Shown: positions 53,153 to 62,401 of the stretch, piece after piece | How positions within the stretch are numbered: the stretch's first letter is position 1 | Layout: the number at the start of each line of letters is the position of its first letter | NCBI RefSeq assembly: GCF_004359215.1 | Contig: NC_090610.1 | Span: forward strand, 7,819,371 to 7,883,370 | Direction: 5' to 3' | Origin: Bremia lactucae | Taxonomy: Eukaryota; Oomycota; Peronosporomycetes; Peronosporales; Peronosporaceae | DNA: 64,000 nucleotides | Position numbers and translations under genes: made by a program | The notes under the pieces: generated by a model | Databases searched by the model: none | Told to the model about the DNA's origin: nothing | What the model saw: only the letters and a program-made list of their open reading frames with translations

Positions 53153-53985
53153 TCATCATCGGACTTGGCATAATCGCTGCTACCGCCAGTCGAGATAAGA
53201 TAGTCGCCAGAATCTTCAATCTGTGCGACGTTTGCACGCTGCAACCGATATCGCTCAGCGTCATTCGGACTCGTGAATGGCAATCCAAGAACTAGTGTCC
53301 TTGTTTGTTGCAATTATGGCACAACCAGTCTTCTTCACCAACCGTTCTTTGCGCTTAGCTTCCATTATCGTGAACGCTTGACCAGTCGCAGCTCCGTCGC
53401 CGCCCTATTCCTTGCGTTTCATATCTTCGTGTAGGGTCGAGACGTCACAAGCTCCCAAGTCAACATATCCGCACGCGATTCCAACGCAGTAATAAGAAAC
53501 TGCAACGAGTCACTGAGACTCCCGAGAAGCATGATAACCAAGTCGTCCATGCTCACCGGGGCACCCGCAGCGTCGAGCTGCTCCGCTTGCGTCTTGAGCT
53601 TGTTGATGTTGTTTAGGACACCATCACCTTCTTCCATCATTGTTGTGAAGAAACGTCGACGAAGAAAGAGCTTGTTTGCGAGGATCCTCTTCTCGAAGTG
53701 TCCTTCTAGTCTTGACCAGGCATAATGCGCACCACTTGACGATCGGACCAGCGGCAGCTGCGAGTCTTCCATCGCGAGACAGATTATCGCCAACGCCTTA
53801 CGAGCCTTCCTCTTAAAGGTCGCCTGATCCAACGCATTCGTGCAGTGCGTCAGCTTTATCTATCCACTTCCCGCAAGTGCCTCTCCGCCAGCTCCATCTG
53901 TATCTTGAACTTCCACATGTAAAAGTTGGTGCCGTCAAATTTGTTGATACGACTTGGCGTAGAGGCGTCCATGATAACGAAGGCA
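53153..53985 (-). pseudogene. gag: Co1 gag (UBN2-type), frameshifted
   Basis: A start at 53971 gives MDASTPSRINKFDGTNFYMW, then the frame breaks near 53870. The main part is open at 53419-53832 with the UBN2-type features AWSRLEGHFEKR-like and LNNINKLKTQAEQLDAAG, and SMDDLVIMLLGSLSDS. A zinc knuckle should follow near 53300-53380, where CxNCNK-type sequence can be sensed in broken frame. Confidence 0.65.
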
Positions 53986-54018
53986 GTGTCTGGGGTGTGG
54001 AAGGCAGCGAAGGCGGGG

Positions 54019-54033
54019 CTTGGGCTCATAACC
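54019..54033 (-). other. Half-tRNA primer-binding site of Co1
   Basis: GGTTATGAGCCCAAG on the minus strand directly after the LTR end CAACA. It is complementary to the anticodon stem-loop of initiator tRNA-Met (GGGCTCATAACC), not to the tRNA 3' end. The Drosophila copia element uses the same kind of internal-fragment primer. Confidence 0.75.
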
Positions 54034-54348
54034 TGTTGTTTTAGGTCAAGTGTGCACTAGATGGCAAAATGTAAAGTAAATATAGTAAAGGTCCTTAGTT
54101 CGCAAACCGTTTGCTATCTCCAAGCCTACTAGATAGTCTACTGGATTTGCTTACCGCTACATTCCTTCTAGCACGTGGAGACGCCATCTTGAATATGATC
54201 ATTTGCCCATATCAAAGTAGATCATCGAACGCTTTGCGAAACCATCTGTTGTGCTGTCGCATGTTGATGATCGCTGTCGCGCGATGTCGATGATCAATTG
54301 GTACATACCGGTTAGTGTTGCGCACTTCGAGGCGCATCCTTGTCAACA
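54034..54348 (-). repeat. Co1 LTR (start approximate)
   Basis: The 3' end (CAACA at 54034-54038, minus reading) is fixed by the primer site. The start TGTTGAC at about 54348 is proposed because TGTTG and CAACA are the usual complementary Copia LTR tips. On the other side lies the 3' end of another Copia pol in the same orientation, as in elements that recombined through a shared LTR. Confidence 0.5.
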
Positions 54349-54819
54349 GCAACTTGAGCGCAACTTAGCCGCTCGAGGTGTTTATCTGCATTACTTTTAC
54401 TCGACTCGACGGCGGCGACACCCTCTATCCCAAGCTTGGTGCGCAGATACTTGAATTGTGCGGCGACAATTGGCATTGTCATTATGTCGGCCAGCATATC
54501 TTGCGTCGAAGAGTAATCGAGATTTTACGTGACCGTCTTAACCTTTTCTTGCACACAGTGGTGACGGATGTCGATATGTTTTGTGCGCTTGCGAAACTCC
54601 AAATTCATGGCCAATACGATCGAGCCTCGAGTGTCCTCGAATATCTTGACTGATTCATCCATATTCATCACACTAAGTTTACAGAGAAACTTTAAGCTAA
54701 ACTGTTTTTTTCGTGGCCTCTGTGTTAAATGTCCAATCCGAACTTTGTGCTGGACGAGGAACTGCTCAAGATATATTTAAAGCAGTAAGTGGCAATCAGT
54801 AAGTATCGGTTAGTACCGG
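54349..54819 (-). pseudogene. Copia pol 3' end (RNase H tail) adjoining the Co1 LTR
   Basis: Minus strand pieces: EDTRGSIVLAMN, FRKRTKHIDIRHH near 54560-54650 and ADIMTMPIVAAQFKYLRTKLG at 54410-54490, the typical C-terminus of Copia pol. A stop separates them. Upstream sequence (54700-54819) is not recognisable and is cut by the Co2 LTR. Confidence 0.6.
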
Positions 54820-54829
54820 TATTGCAGGA

Positions 54830-54895
54830 TGACGTCATAATGATGACGCCATGGATGATGACGCCATGGATGATGACGCCACGGCTGATTACGCC
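54830..54895 (+). promoter_or_regulatory. CRE-like tandem array in Co2 LTR
   Basis: One full palindromic TGACGTCA (54830-54837) is followed by three 15-bp tandem units with TGATGACGCCATGG (54840-54854, 54855-54869, 54870-54884, the last with one change) and a degenerate fourth. TGACG half-sites are bZIP/ATF-type binding sites. Tandem enhancer units in U3 are common in active retrotransposons. Confidence 0.6.
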
Positions 54896-54919
54896 CAAGA
54901 TGAAAAGTCGCGATGGGCA

Positions 54920-54952
54920 GAACCTTCTCGAAGCTTCCAGAAGCTTCTAGAA
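54920..54952 (+). promoter_or_regulatory. Heat-shock element, seven contiguous units
   Basis: GAA and TTC alternate with exactly two bases between them: GAA 54920, TTC 54925, GAA 54930, TTC 54935, GAA 54940, TTC 54945, GAA 54950 (first bases given). This is the HSF-binding consensus (nGAAn/nTTCn), and three units already suffice for a trimer. It lies about 50 bases upstream of a TATA-like box, the usual promoter-proximal position. Confidence 0.75.
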
Positions 54953-55001
54953 GGATGTAGATGATTGGCTTAGATGTAGCTAGATAAGAAGTGAACTAAG
55001 T

Positions 55002-55033
55002 CTATAATACAATCACTTTCGGATTTCCATTCT
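55002..55033 (+). promoter_or_regulatory. Co2 core promoter: TATA-like box and initiator
   Basis: CTATAATA at 55002-55009 is followed 25 bases later by CCATTCT at 55027-55033, which fits the oomycete initiator core YCATTYY. Transcription is inferred to start near 55028, giving an R-U5 of about 80 bases before the primer site. Confidence 0.55.
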
Positions 55034-55109
55034 TCCCTACAAGTGTCTTCTCGGTCTTTGCCCAAGAACACACTCCAACTATCTTCTCAAGTTTCGTCAA
55101 GCTTCAACA

Positions 55110-55124
55110 GGTTATGAGCCCAAG
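55110..55124 (+). other. Half-tRNA primer-binding site of Co2
   Basis: GGTTATGAGCCCAAG directly follows the LTR end CAACA. It is the same 15 bases as in Co1 and is complementary to the anticodon arm of initiator tRNA-Met. It contains an ATG (55114) that would be in frame with gag. Confidence 0.8.
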
Positions 55125-55128
55125 TGCC

Positions 55129-56448
55129 ATGTCCTCTTCGCAAGATTCCACGGCCAAGGTCTCCATTGACAGATTCAATGGGGACAACTATGCTACTTGG
55201 AGCCGCTACATGCGTGGCGTGTTCCTGACCAAATCGGTCTGGCATGTCGTGAACCGCGAGGTTTCACCGACGTTCACGGACCCTCGGGCTTCAGACGACT
55301 ACGTCAAGGCAAGCAACGTCGCCTTTGGAATTATGCTCTTGCATATGGACGCGGACTACCATCACGTGGTTGATGAGTGTGAAGAAGCCTGGGTGGCGTG
55401 GGCGCGGATCAGGACACTTTATGGTGGGTCACAGAAGGCTGGGCGTATCTTTTTGAAACGCCAGTTGTTCAGCATGGAAATGCCCGAAGGCGGTAATGTA
55501 TTGCATCATTGCAATGATGTCCTCAACATCAGCGCGAAGCTAAGTAGCATCGGCGCGAAGATGGAGGACGAGGACGTCGCGATTTGTTTGCTGCGCAGTC
55601 TACCCAAGAGCTACGAGAATGTAGTGCTCAATCTGGAGATGAACAGCGCGGAGCTACGATCGCGGGACGTCGTAAAAGTGCTTACCAACGAGCACATCAA
55701 GCGACAAGGTGCGAAGGCTACAGTGGTGAAGACTGAAGACGCAGCGAAAGCGTTCAGTGCCGAACGTGAGCCGCACCATTGCACGTATTGCGGAAAGCTG
55801 GGGCACACGATAGACAAGTGCTGGACCAAGCAGAAAGCTGAGAACAAGGGACCAAGACGCGGCGGCAATAGTCGTGGACGCGGGGCCAACAATGCTCAAT
55901 GGCGCATTGAAGACAACTACGAATATCAAGATCGAATCGCCTTTGCCGTTTCGATGGAATGTGGATTGTCGATCAACATGAGTATGCCCAGAATGTGGGC
56001 GGTTGACAGCGGTGCAACACATCACATCTGCAACAACAAGAAGAAGTTTACAAGCCTCAATGAACAAGATGAAGGTGAGCTTTCGGTTGCTGATGGACGT
56101 AAGGCCGCAATCAAGGGAGTGGGAACCATCATTGAGACGGTGGTGTTGCCCAACGGCGATGAACATGAGATCGAGATCAAGAATGCGCTATTCGTACCAA
56201 GCATGAACAAGAATCTTCTATCGGTTCCGCAGATCAACAAGTCTGGGAAATTTCAAGTTGTATTTGACGGTTCCAAGATGCATGTGGCACGAAAGAACAC
56301 GACCCAAGTTGTGGCAACAGCGGATCTCATCGATGGACTCTACTGGCTTGAACACCACACGTGTCTGTTAACACCGCAACGAGCTCCCAATCTATTAATT
56401 CACATGCACGTATGGGTCATGCACCATTGGAAATTCTTCGAAAAATGA
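55129..56448 (+). CDS. gag: Co2 gag and protease
   Basis: The start at 55129 is preferred; an in-frame ATG at 55114 lies within the primer-binding site. Counting from 55114, residues 16-200 are a UBN2-type capsid ([26 protein letters not shown]). Residues 223-236 are the zinc knuckle [14 protein letters not shown]. After an Arg/Gly-rich stretch comes protease with [12 protein letters not shown] at 295-306. Residues to about 420 are protease C-terminus and spacer; the last ~25 codons are out of frame relative to the pre-integrase region that continues in the next frame from about 56361. Gag forms the particle and binds RNA; protease matures the polyprotein. Confidence 0.85.
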   Translation: MSSSQDSTAKVSIDRFNGDNYATWSRYMRGVFLTKSVWHVVNREVSPTFTDPRASDDYVKASNVAFGIMLLHMDADYHHVVDECEEAWVAWARIRTLYGGSQKAGRIFLKRQLFSMEMPEGGNVLHHCNDVLNISAKLSSIGAKMEDEDVAICLLRSLPKSYENVVLNLEMNSAELRSRDVVKVLTNEHIKRQGAKATVVKTEDAAKAFSAEREPHHCTYCGKLGHTIDKCWTKQKAENKGPRRGGNSRGRGANNAQWRIEDNYEYQDRIAFAVSMECGLSINMSMPRMWAVDSGATHHICNNKKKFTSLNEQDEGELSVADGRKAAIKGVGTIIETVVLPNGDEHEIEIKNALFVPSMNKNLLSVPQINKSGKFQVVFDGSKMHVARKNTTQVVATADLIDGLYWLEHHTCLLTPQRAPNLLIHMHVWVMHHWKFFEK

Positions 56449-59053
56449 TCAAGAGTGGAATGGTTAAAGATGCCTCAATGTCTTCAAATTCGAGTGGATC
56501 AAGTATATGTCTGGGTTGCCAACAAGGAAAAATGGTCCAAAAACCATTTATAAGCAACCGTGACAAGCGCAATTACGACACGTTTGAGCTGATCCACTAT
56601 GACATCTGTGGCCCGATGGAAGAAGTTTCAATTGGTGGTAGCAGATACCTGCTACTGATCGTTGACGAAGCTAGCGGGTGCATGAAGGGTTTCTGTTTAC
56701 GTACCAAGTCCGAGAGCGAGGACTGCATCCGGAATTACATTGTCAAGATCCAAGCTCAATTTTCCAAAAAGGTCAAGTTCGTTCGCCACGATGGAGCTCG
56801 AGAATTCGCCTCCAACTCGCTCAAGATGTTCTATGAAGATGAAGGAATTGAGCAGCAGGTCACAGTGCCATATGCGCATCAAACCAACGGAACTGCAGAA
56901 CGTGCCATCCGAACCATCGTCACGATCGGACGTAGCTTGCTGCACCACGCAAAGTTGGACAAATGTTTTTGGGCTGAGGCAGCAATCACGGCCATCTACA
57001 TAAAGAATCGACTACCGTCGCCCAAGATTTCTCATATGACACCGTTTGAGATCGTGCACGGCTGCAAACCAAGTGTCAAACACATGCGTGTTTTTGGATG
57101 CCGAACGTTTATTCTAACACCGAGAGAGAAACGCCTCAAATGGGACGCCAAATCTCAAGTTGGAATTTTCATGGGGTATGAAGAAACATCCAAAGCGTAT
57201 CGAGTTTATGACATTAAGTCCCAGTAAGTGGTGATTAGTCGGGACGTTCACTTCGATGAATCCTGCTTTGATTTTTCGATGGACTCGTCGAATGAAGGTC
57301 TCAATGATACCGTACCGGACCTTGATTCTCTTGAAATCAACGAAGATGATGTGCGTCAAGTCGAATACAAGCAGACCGGTAAGCGCAAATCTCGGCCCAA
57401 CAACAATGTCGTGCGCGCTGGTCATCAGAACGTTGGATTAGAACAAGCAAGTGCTCCAGACAGCGCATACGACCGCCACCAGAGAAGTCGATCCAATGGT
57501 CGAGATATGCTAAACGATGAAGAAGAAAAGGACAACAGCGATCAAGACGATAATATGACGCCACCGACATTCTGGCGTGCTAGTGCCAACGCGGTGGAAG
57601 CAACCGATCTGGCAGAGCCTGCAACATTTCAAGAAGCAATCAATGGTCCGCATCAAGTACATTGGCGCAAGGCGATACAAGCTGAGTTGAAATCAATGCG
57701 ACTTCGGGGTGTTTTTCGTGCTGCCAAACTTCCGAATAACCAGCGCGCCATCGGTACGAAATGGGTGTTTAAGATCAAGCGAAAAGCGGATGGATCAATC
57801 GAGAAATTCAAGGCACGCCTGGTTGCCAAAGGTTTCAGACAGAAGTATGGTATCGACTATACGGAGACTTTCTCACCAGTTGTCAAGTACGTGACATTGC
57901 GAATGGTCATTGCAATTACCAGGTATTTCGACTGGCCTCTGGATCAACTCGACGTTGTGACAGCATTTTTGTATGGTGTGATGAAGGAGAAGGTATTTTG
58001 CATCATTCCAGAAGGTGTTAAAATTGATGGTGATTTTGACTGTCTCGAGTTGGTAAAGGCAATTTATGGTCTCAAGCAAGCTTCACGTGTGTGGAATGAG
58101 ACATTCGACGAATTCGTGTGCTCAATTGGATTCAAAGTATCAGCTTTCGATCCATGTCTATATATCAAGGTGGTAAATGGTCATTGCGCTCTTCTACTGG
58201 TCTATGTGGATGATGTCTTGGTGACAGGCAGCTCAGCAGACCTGATCGCGCAAACGAAAAATGACCTCAAGATGCGATTCGAGATGACCGACAGCGGCAA
58301 GTGCACGTTTGTACTGGGGATTGAGCTAGTTGATAAGCCAGACGGCAGTGTCACCATGTGTCAACGACGCTATATCGACGACATCCTCAAGCGTTTCGGA
58401 ATGGATGACTGCAAGGCCACTGTCAGCCCAGTCGATCTGAGCTCCCAACTTTTACCAAGCAAGAGCCAAAGCAAGGTAGATGCTCCATTTCGAGAAGCAG
58501 TGGGGGCGTTGATGCACTTGATGACTGCGACGCGTCCTGATATCGCGTATGCTGTGGGTTATGTGTCACGTTTTATGGAGAATCCACAACAAGAACACTG
58601 GACTGCGGTAAAGCGTATTCTACGCTACTTGCAAGGCACCAAGTCGCACGGAATTTGTTATCGGTCGAGTGGGGTGATCAACTTTCAAGGATATTCTGAC
58701 GCAGACTGGGCTGGCGATCATTCAGACCGCAAGTCAACATCAGGATACGTCTTCATGCTGTTGGGTGCACCAATAAGTTGGGGCAGCAAGAAGCAGCAAA
58801 GTGTCTCTTTGTCGACAAGCGAGGCAGAGTACATTGCACTCAGCTTAGCTATTCAAGAAGGCAAATGGATTCATCGGTTGCTGTGTGAAATTTTGACTGC
58901 TGCGAATGAAGAAGGACCCGATCTCAACATACGTGAAGATAATCAATCATGCCTCAAGATGACGAAGAATCCTGTTAATCATGGCCGCGCCAAACATATC
59001 GACATCAAGTACCATCACATCCGTGATGAAGTCAAGCGCGGCGAAGTAAAATT
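56361..59053 (+). pseudogene. pol: Co2 integrase, reverse transcriptase and RNase H (one stop)
   Basis: Integrase (56361-57227): zinc region with HARMGH and CLGC, core Asp in HYDICGPM, Asp in RHDGAREF, Glu in NGTAERAIR. A TAA at 57225-57227 interrupts, and the same frame continues. RT (57228 onward): [32 protein letters not shown] (two blocks), QLDVVTAFLYG with the first Asp, KAIYGLKQASRVW, and the intact LLVYVDDVLVTG. RNase H: YSDADWAGD, STSEAEYIALS and the terminal ARTKHID-like GRAKHIDIKYHH before the gap. Relative to gag the frame is -1. Only the stop and the frame change argue against function. Confidence 0.85.
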
Positions 59054-59758
59054 NNNNNNNNNNNNNNNNNNNNNNNNNNNNNNNNNNNNNNNNNNNNNNN
59101 NNNNNNNNNNNNNNNNNNNNNNNNNNNNNNNNNNNNNNNNNNNNNNNNNNNNNNNNNNNNNNNNNNNNNNNNNNNNNNNNNNNNNNNNNNNNNNNNNNNN
59201 NNNNNNNNNNNNNNNNNNNNNNNNNNNNNNNNNNNNNNNNNNNNNNNNNNNNNNNNNNNNNNNNNNNNNNNNNNNNNNNNNNNNNNNNNNNNNNNNNNNN
59301 NNNNNNNNNNNNNNNNNNNNNNNNNNNNNNNNNNNNNNNNNNNNNNNNNNNNNNNNNNNNNNNNNNNNNNNNNNNNNNNNNNNNNNNNNNNNNNNNNNNN
59401 NNNNNNNNNNNNNNNNNNNNNNNNNNNNNNNNNNNNNNNNNNNNNNNNNNNNNNNNNNNNNNNNNNNNNNNNNNNNNNNNNNNNNNNNNNNNNNNNNNNN
59501 NNNNNNNNNNNNNNNNNNNNNNNNNNNNNNNNNNNNNNNNNNNNNNNNNNNNNNNNNNNNNNNNNNNNNNNNNNNNNNNNNNNNNNNNNNNNNNNNNNNN
59601 NNNNNNNNNNNNNNNNNNNNNNNNNNNNNNNNNNNNNNNNNNNNNNNNNNNNNNNNNNNNNNNNNNNNNNNNNNNNNNNNNNNNNNNNNNNNNNNNNNNN
59701 NNNNNNNNNNNNNNNNNNNNNNNNNNNNNNNNNNNNNNNNNNNNNNNNNNNNNNNNNN
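59054..59758. other. Assembly gap, 705 N
   Basis: The gap hides the C-terminus of Co2 RNase H, its 3' LTR and the start of the following LTR-A copy. The non-round size suggests an estimated rather than an arbitrary length. Confidence 0.95.
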
Positions 59759-60033
59759 TTGTTAATCTATCTTTGTAAATGTTGTCTTAACTATAAACTA
59801 ATACTAAACATGTAAATGAATTCTTATCTATCTTATCTCGTAACTCTCTTTGATTACTTCTACAGCTGATTAGTCTGCGGAATAAATAGACATAATGGTC
59901 TATACCTATTTATGGATAAGAATTCAGGAAATTACTATTTAAAGTAATTTCCTCCAAATATTATCTATCTTTTAGATAATATTAATTAACAACCTTTTAG
60001 TGTTAATTTCATGTAACGATACACCCCGTTACA
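59759..60033 (-). repeat. LTR-A, right part
   Basis: It matches 29470-29745 and the inside of 30-447 (reverse complement), ending CACCCCGTTACA at 60033. The left part is in the gap. Confidence 0.7.
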
Positions 60034-60079
60034 CAGTCAACAGAGCTATCATTGATTAGCTGCAAATCAGAGGCATTCT

Positions 60080-60160
60080 GTCTGTGGCAATAGTCAAAAC
60101 GTCTGTGGCAACAGTCAAAATGTCTGTGGCAATAGTCAAAACGTCTGTGGCAATAGTCGC
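60080..60160 (+). repeat. 21-bp minisatellite, 3.9 units
   Basis: Units GTCTGTGGCAATAGTCAAAAC at 60080-60100, 60101-60121, 60122-60142 and a partial one to 60160, with two substitutions in the second unit. It lies between LTR remnants, about 420 bases beyond the 3' end of PP2C. Confidence 0.85.
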
Positions 60161-60164
60161 ACCC

Positions 60165-60383
60165 TAATATTAAATATGTAAATCGACTCCTTGCTTACCA
60201 CTCATTCGTGCGTCTAGCAGCGATTTGCGCGGCTGATTTAAGCTTAACCAGTCAATCAGACTAATGTCTTGCTGCTTCAATAAAAATATAAACTTTCAAT
60301 TCTTCCTTTTTTTCTTATAGGAAATAATGTTTATTTTTCCTCGCATAGGGGATAAATATTTATGCAGCGAAACACCCCGTTGA
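60165..60383 (-). repeat. LTR-B fragment
   Basis: Segments such as AGTCAATCAGACTAATGTCTTGCTGC and AACACCCCGTTGAC correspond to the Gy3a LTR at 23160-23337. It is diverged and lacks one end. The bases 60384-60581 up to the PP2C stop codon show no recognisable element. Confidence 0.5.
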
Positions 60384-60581
60384 CTATCTATTGATTTGTT
60401 TTTAAAAAGGAACAACTGCTCTTCATGAATTCAAATTAAATAAATTAGCTTCTCTAGCGTAATATTTCTGCTGAAGTAAACCCAGTTTCTCAACAGTACA
60501 ATTCGCACAACGCGGCACTTTGGTGCCGTGACTTTAATATGAAGTGCCAAACTTTGACGAGAAAATCAACCTACTGTTTGC

Positions 60582-61832
60582 TCAAAAGTAAACAATAACC
60601 GCAGTAATATCGTCGATTACATCTTCTTCGACATCCCACCGGCTGCACGCCTCATCTACCAATGCAATACAGGTTTCTTGAGGGGACATTTCTGACTCAA
60701 AAATACAGGCAGCGACAAATTGTACACACTCGTCTGTCGATATAAACTCCCATATACCGTCACTAGCGAGTATGGCGAAGTGAGAAGGCCGCTGCTTTTT
60801 ACCACACGTACAAAACTCCTCAATCTCAATTCTTAAAACATCTGGCTCCGCGATAACACCAATAGTTTTGGCAACCAAGTCTCCGAATGATCGTGACATG
60901 GCCAACCCAGGCATGTCAGTATCTTGTAGCCAAACTCGAGGGGTTCCCCACTCAAATACACGTCCATTACTTATCTCAATCCGGGCGCACTCTTCAGGTA
61001 CATCCGGATTATGATCCTTTGTCTCGCAATGCAACTCGTACCGTTGCAGCTCTTCAGAAAACTTCGCTACTACCGCGCGACTGTCACCAATGTTGGCAAT
61101 AATTATGTCTTTCTCGTGCACAAGCATCGCTAACGCTGTGGTGCCACTCACGCTTGAATCAATGCCACTAGCATTCAACTCGTCGACAACTTTCTGTGCC
61201 GCTTGCCGAAATACCTCAGTCATGACGTCGGAAGCGACACTTGTCTTTTGATTCAAAGCATTGATATCGTTATCGCTAACACTTTTACATTTTCTTTCCA
61301 AGATCAACATCGCATACGCCTCAGCCACTGCTCGGTGGTACAGGTCCCGCACAAAATGACTCACAAAGGCTCCATTCGGTCCGTGGCCGTCAAAGACTGA
61401 AAAGAAAGTGGTGTCCACGTCACCATTTAGCACATCATTTATACAAAGAGCATCCTGGTTCTCCTTTCGACGGCGCAAAGAGTCATTCCCTGCTCTGCAG
61501 CGTGAGCCCCAACGCAATCGCCCATTGCACGATCTATGGCCCCCGTCGTGGATGCTCGTAAACTCGGGCAATTCCACTCTTTCCGCATCTAGGGCTACTC
61601 CTGGGACACCCCCACCACAAATAATCAAACCTATAGCTTCTGCGTCTGCTCCAGACTCGGTCTCGTTAAGTGTAGGATTCATCTGACGTTCCTTTAGGAC
61701 ATTCATCGTGCTAAAATCTTGCAATTGTGTCTTAGCTCTAAATAAATTTTGAGAATGTAGCATTGCTAGATTAACCTCGCGCGGTGCTAATTCTTTTTGT
61801 ATGAGCAGATCTAAGTTCGATAACAAAAACAT
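60582..61832 (-). CDS. PPM/PP2C-type protein phosphatase
   Basis: A 416-residue, metal-dependent Ser/Thr phosphatase. Motifs in order: RRKENQDALC (121-130), FSVFDGHGPNGA (144-155; Asp148 and Gly149 are metal-site residues), SGTTALAML (229-237), IANIGDSRAVV (245-255), GLAMSRSFGD (309-318), ILASDGIWEFIS (354-365, Asp358 metal-binding) and DDITAVIV at the C-terminus (407-414). All metal ligands expected for the family are visible. There is no signal peptide. The ~100-residue N-terminal extension is unlike the catalytic domain, so the start could be further inside. It is a single open frame without introns. PP2Cs reverse kinase signalling; the target here cannot be told. It is the only clear housekeeping-type gene of the window. 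Confidence 0.92.
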   Translation of the reverse strand: MFLLSNLDLLIQKELAPREVNLAMLHSQNLFRAKTQLQDFSTMNVLKERQMNPTLNETESGADAEAIGLIICGGGVPGVALDAERVELPEFTSIHDGGHRSCNGRLRWGSRCRAGNDSLRRRKENQDALCINDVLNGDVDTTFFSVFDGHGPNGAFVSHFVRDLYHRAVAEAYAMLILERKCKSVSDNDINALNQKTSVASDVMTEVFRQAAQKVVDELNASGIDSSVSGTTALAMLVHEKDIIIANIGDSRAVVAKFSEELQRYELHCETKDHNPDVPEECARIEISNGRVFEWGTPRVWLQDTDMPGLAMSRSFGDLVAKTIGVIAEPDVLRIEIEEFCTCGKKQRPSHFAILASDGIWEFISTDECVQFVAACIFESEMSPQETCIALVDEACSRWDVEEDVIDDITAVIVYF

Positions 61833-62401
61833 TATGACGAGAACTAGGTGAGAAGACTCAGAGCAAAAGCACCTTCATCTAAACAGACTTTGGTGAAGAT
61901 GCACCCCATTTGTCCGACGGAAGTCCTCGGACTTCTAATTACTGTGCTGACGCTGGTTGATTGCTATTACGACCAGTCGCGCTGTATTTATAAGTCTCAA
62001 GATCAGCTTTGTCAAGGTGCTCCTGTCGATAGGCTGGCAAGCCGACAATTACAAGTATCGGACATTAGCTGACGTCGATGAGGGCTGGCTCATAACCGAC
62101 AGCTATAAGTATCAGATATAGACCGCTGGCAGAAGTGACGTGATCTTTTCTGATTGAGAAAAGTTTATTTATATAAATATATAAAAGAGTTTAAATATCA
62201 TCACAAATAGAAGCAGGTTACAGAAATACAGTGGGTACTCGTTGCACTCGTTGCGCAGGCCTTAGTTTCGCTAACTAAGTTTGGGAGCATGCGGGGAAAA
62301 TTATTAAAAACAGTCGTAGTCAATTTCTATTAATAATTTTGTGAGCATCCAACGGCTATTAGACGATGTCGCTAACGATATTATGCACCATTGTTTTGAC
62401 A
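61833..62401. other. PP2C upstream region, no gene supported
   Basis: A 75-codon plus-strand frame (61848-62072) starts 15 bases from the PP2C ATG. Its internal methionine at 61899 precedes a hydrophobic stretch (VLGLLITVLTLVDC), but nothing else supports it and it would overlap the PP2C promoter. Otherwise I see A/T-rich sequence and a short direct repeat (GACAATTACAAGTATC-like and GACAGCTATAAGTATC, 62043-62116). Confidence 0.4.

Larger units (their letters stand above)
50676..54348 (-). mobile_element. Ty1/Copia element Co1, 3' truncated
   Basis: Minus strand order: LTR (54034-54348), half-tRNA primer site, gag (UBN2-like), protease, pre-integrase, integrase, RT. Integrase before RT is the Copia order. 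It is cut inside the RT thumb (MYLMVATRPDLGAAVEVLSQF region, 50676-50760). Frameshifts and the YVND substitution make it inactive. Confidence 0.8.
54820..55109 (+). repeat. 5' LTR of Co2 (start approximate)
   Basis: The end TTCAACA at 55103-55109 is fixed by the primer site. The start is proposed at TATTG (54820), a likely decayed TGTTG, giving about 290 bp. The 3' LTR that would confirm it is in the gap. The LTR contains the promoter signals listed separately. Confidence 0.55.
54820..59053 (+). mobile_element. Ty1/Copia element Co2, nearly intact, 3' end in gap
   Basis: Plus strand order: LTR with a well-formed promoter, half-tRNA primer site, gag with zinc knuckle, protease, integrase, RT, RNase H. 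Only one frameshift (56361-56448 region) and one TAA (57225-57227) interrupt about 3.9 kb of coding sequence, and all catalytic motifs inspected are kept. The 3' LTR and the last codons of RNase H fall in the N gap from 59054. It is the youngest-looking element of the window. Confidence 0.85.

Noticed and set aside
55611..56166. Antisense frames within Co2 gag
   Set aside because: They are complete shadows of a well-conserved gag-protease frame, with low-complexity composition. Unlike the gypsy antisense frames they have no second copy.
56361..56448. Programmed -1 frameshift in Co2
   Set aside because: The frames overlap as needed, but I find no convincing slippery heptamer with a following structure, so a mutation or sequencing error is as likely. 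It is kept only as an open point.
60080..60160. CRISPR-like array
   Set aside because: Units are directly adjacent without spacers and the sequence is eukaryotic; it is a minisatellite.
61848..62072. Small secreted protein divergent from PP2C
   Set aside because: The hydrophobic stretch follows an internal methionine only, the frame overlaps the PP2C promoter, and nothing else supports it.
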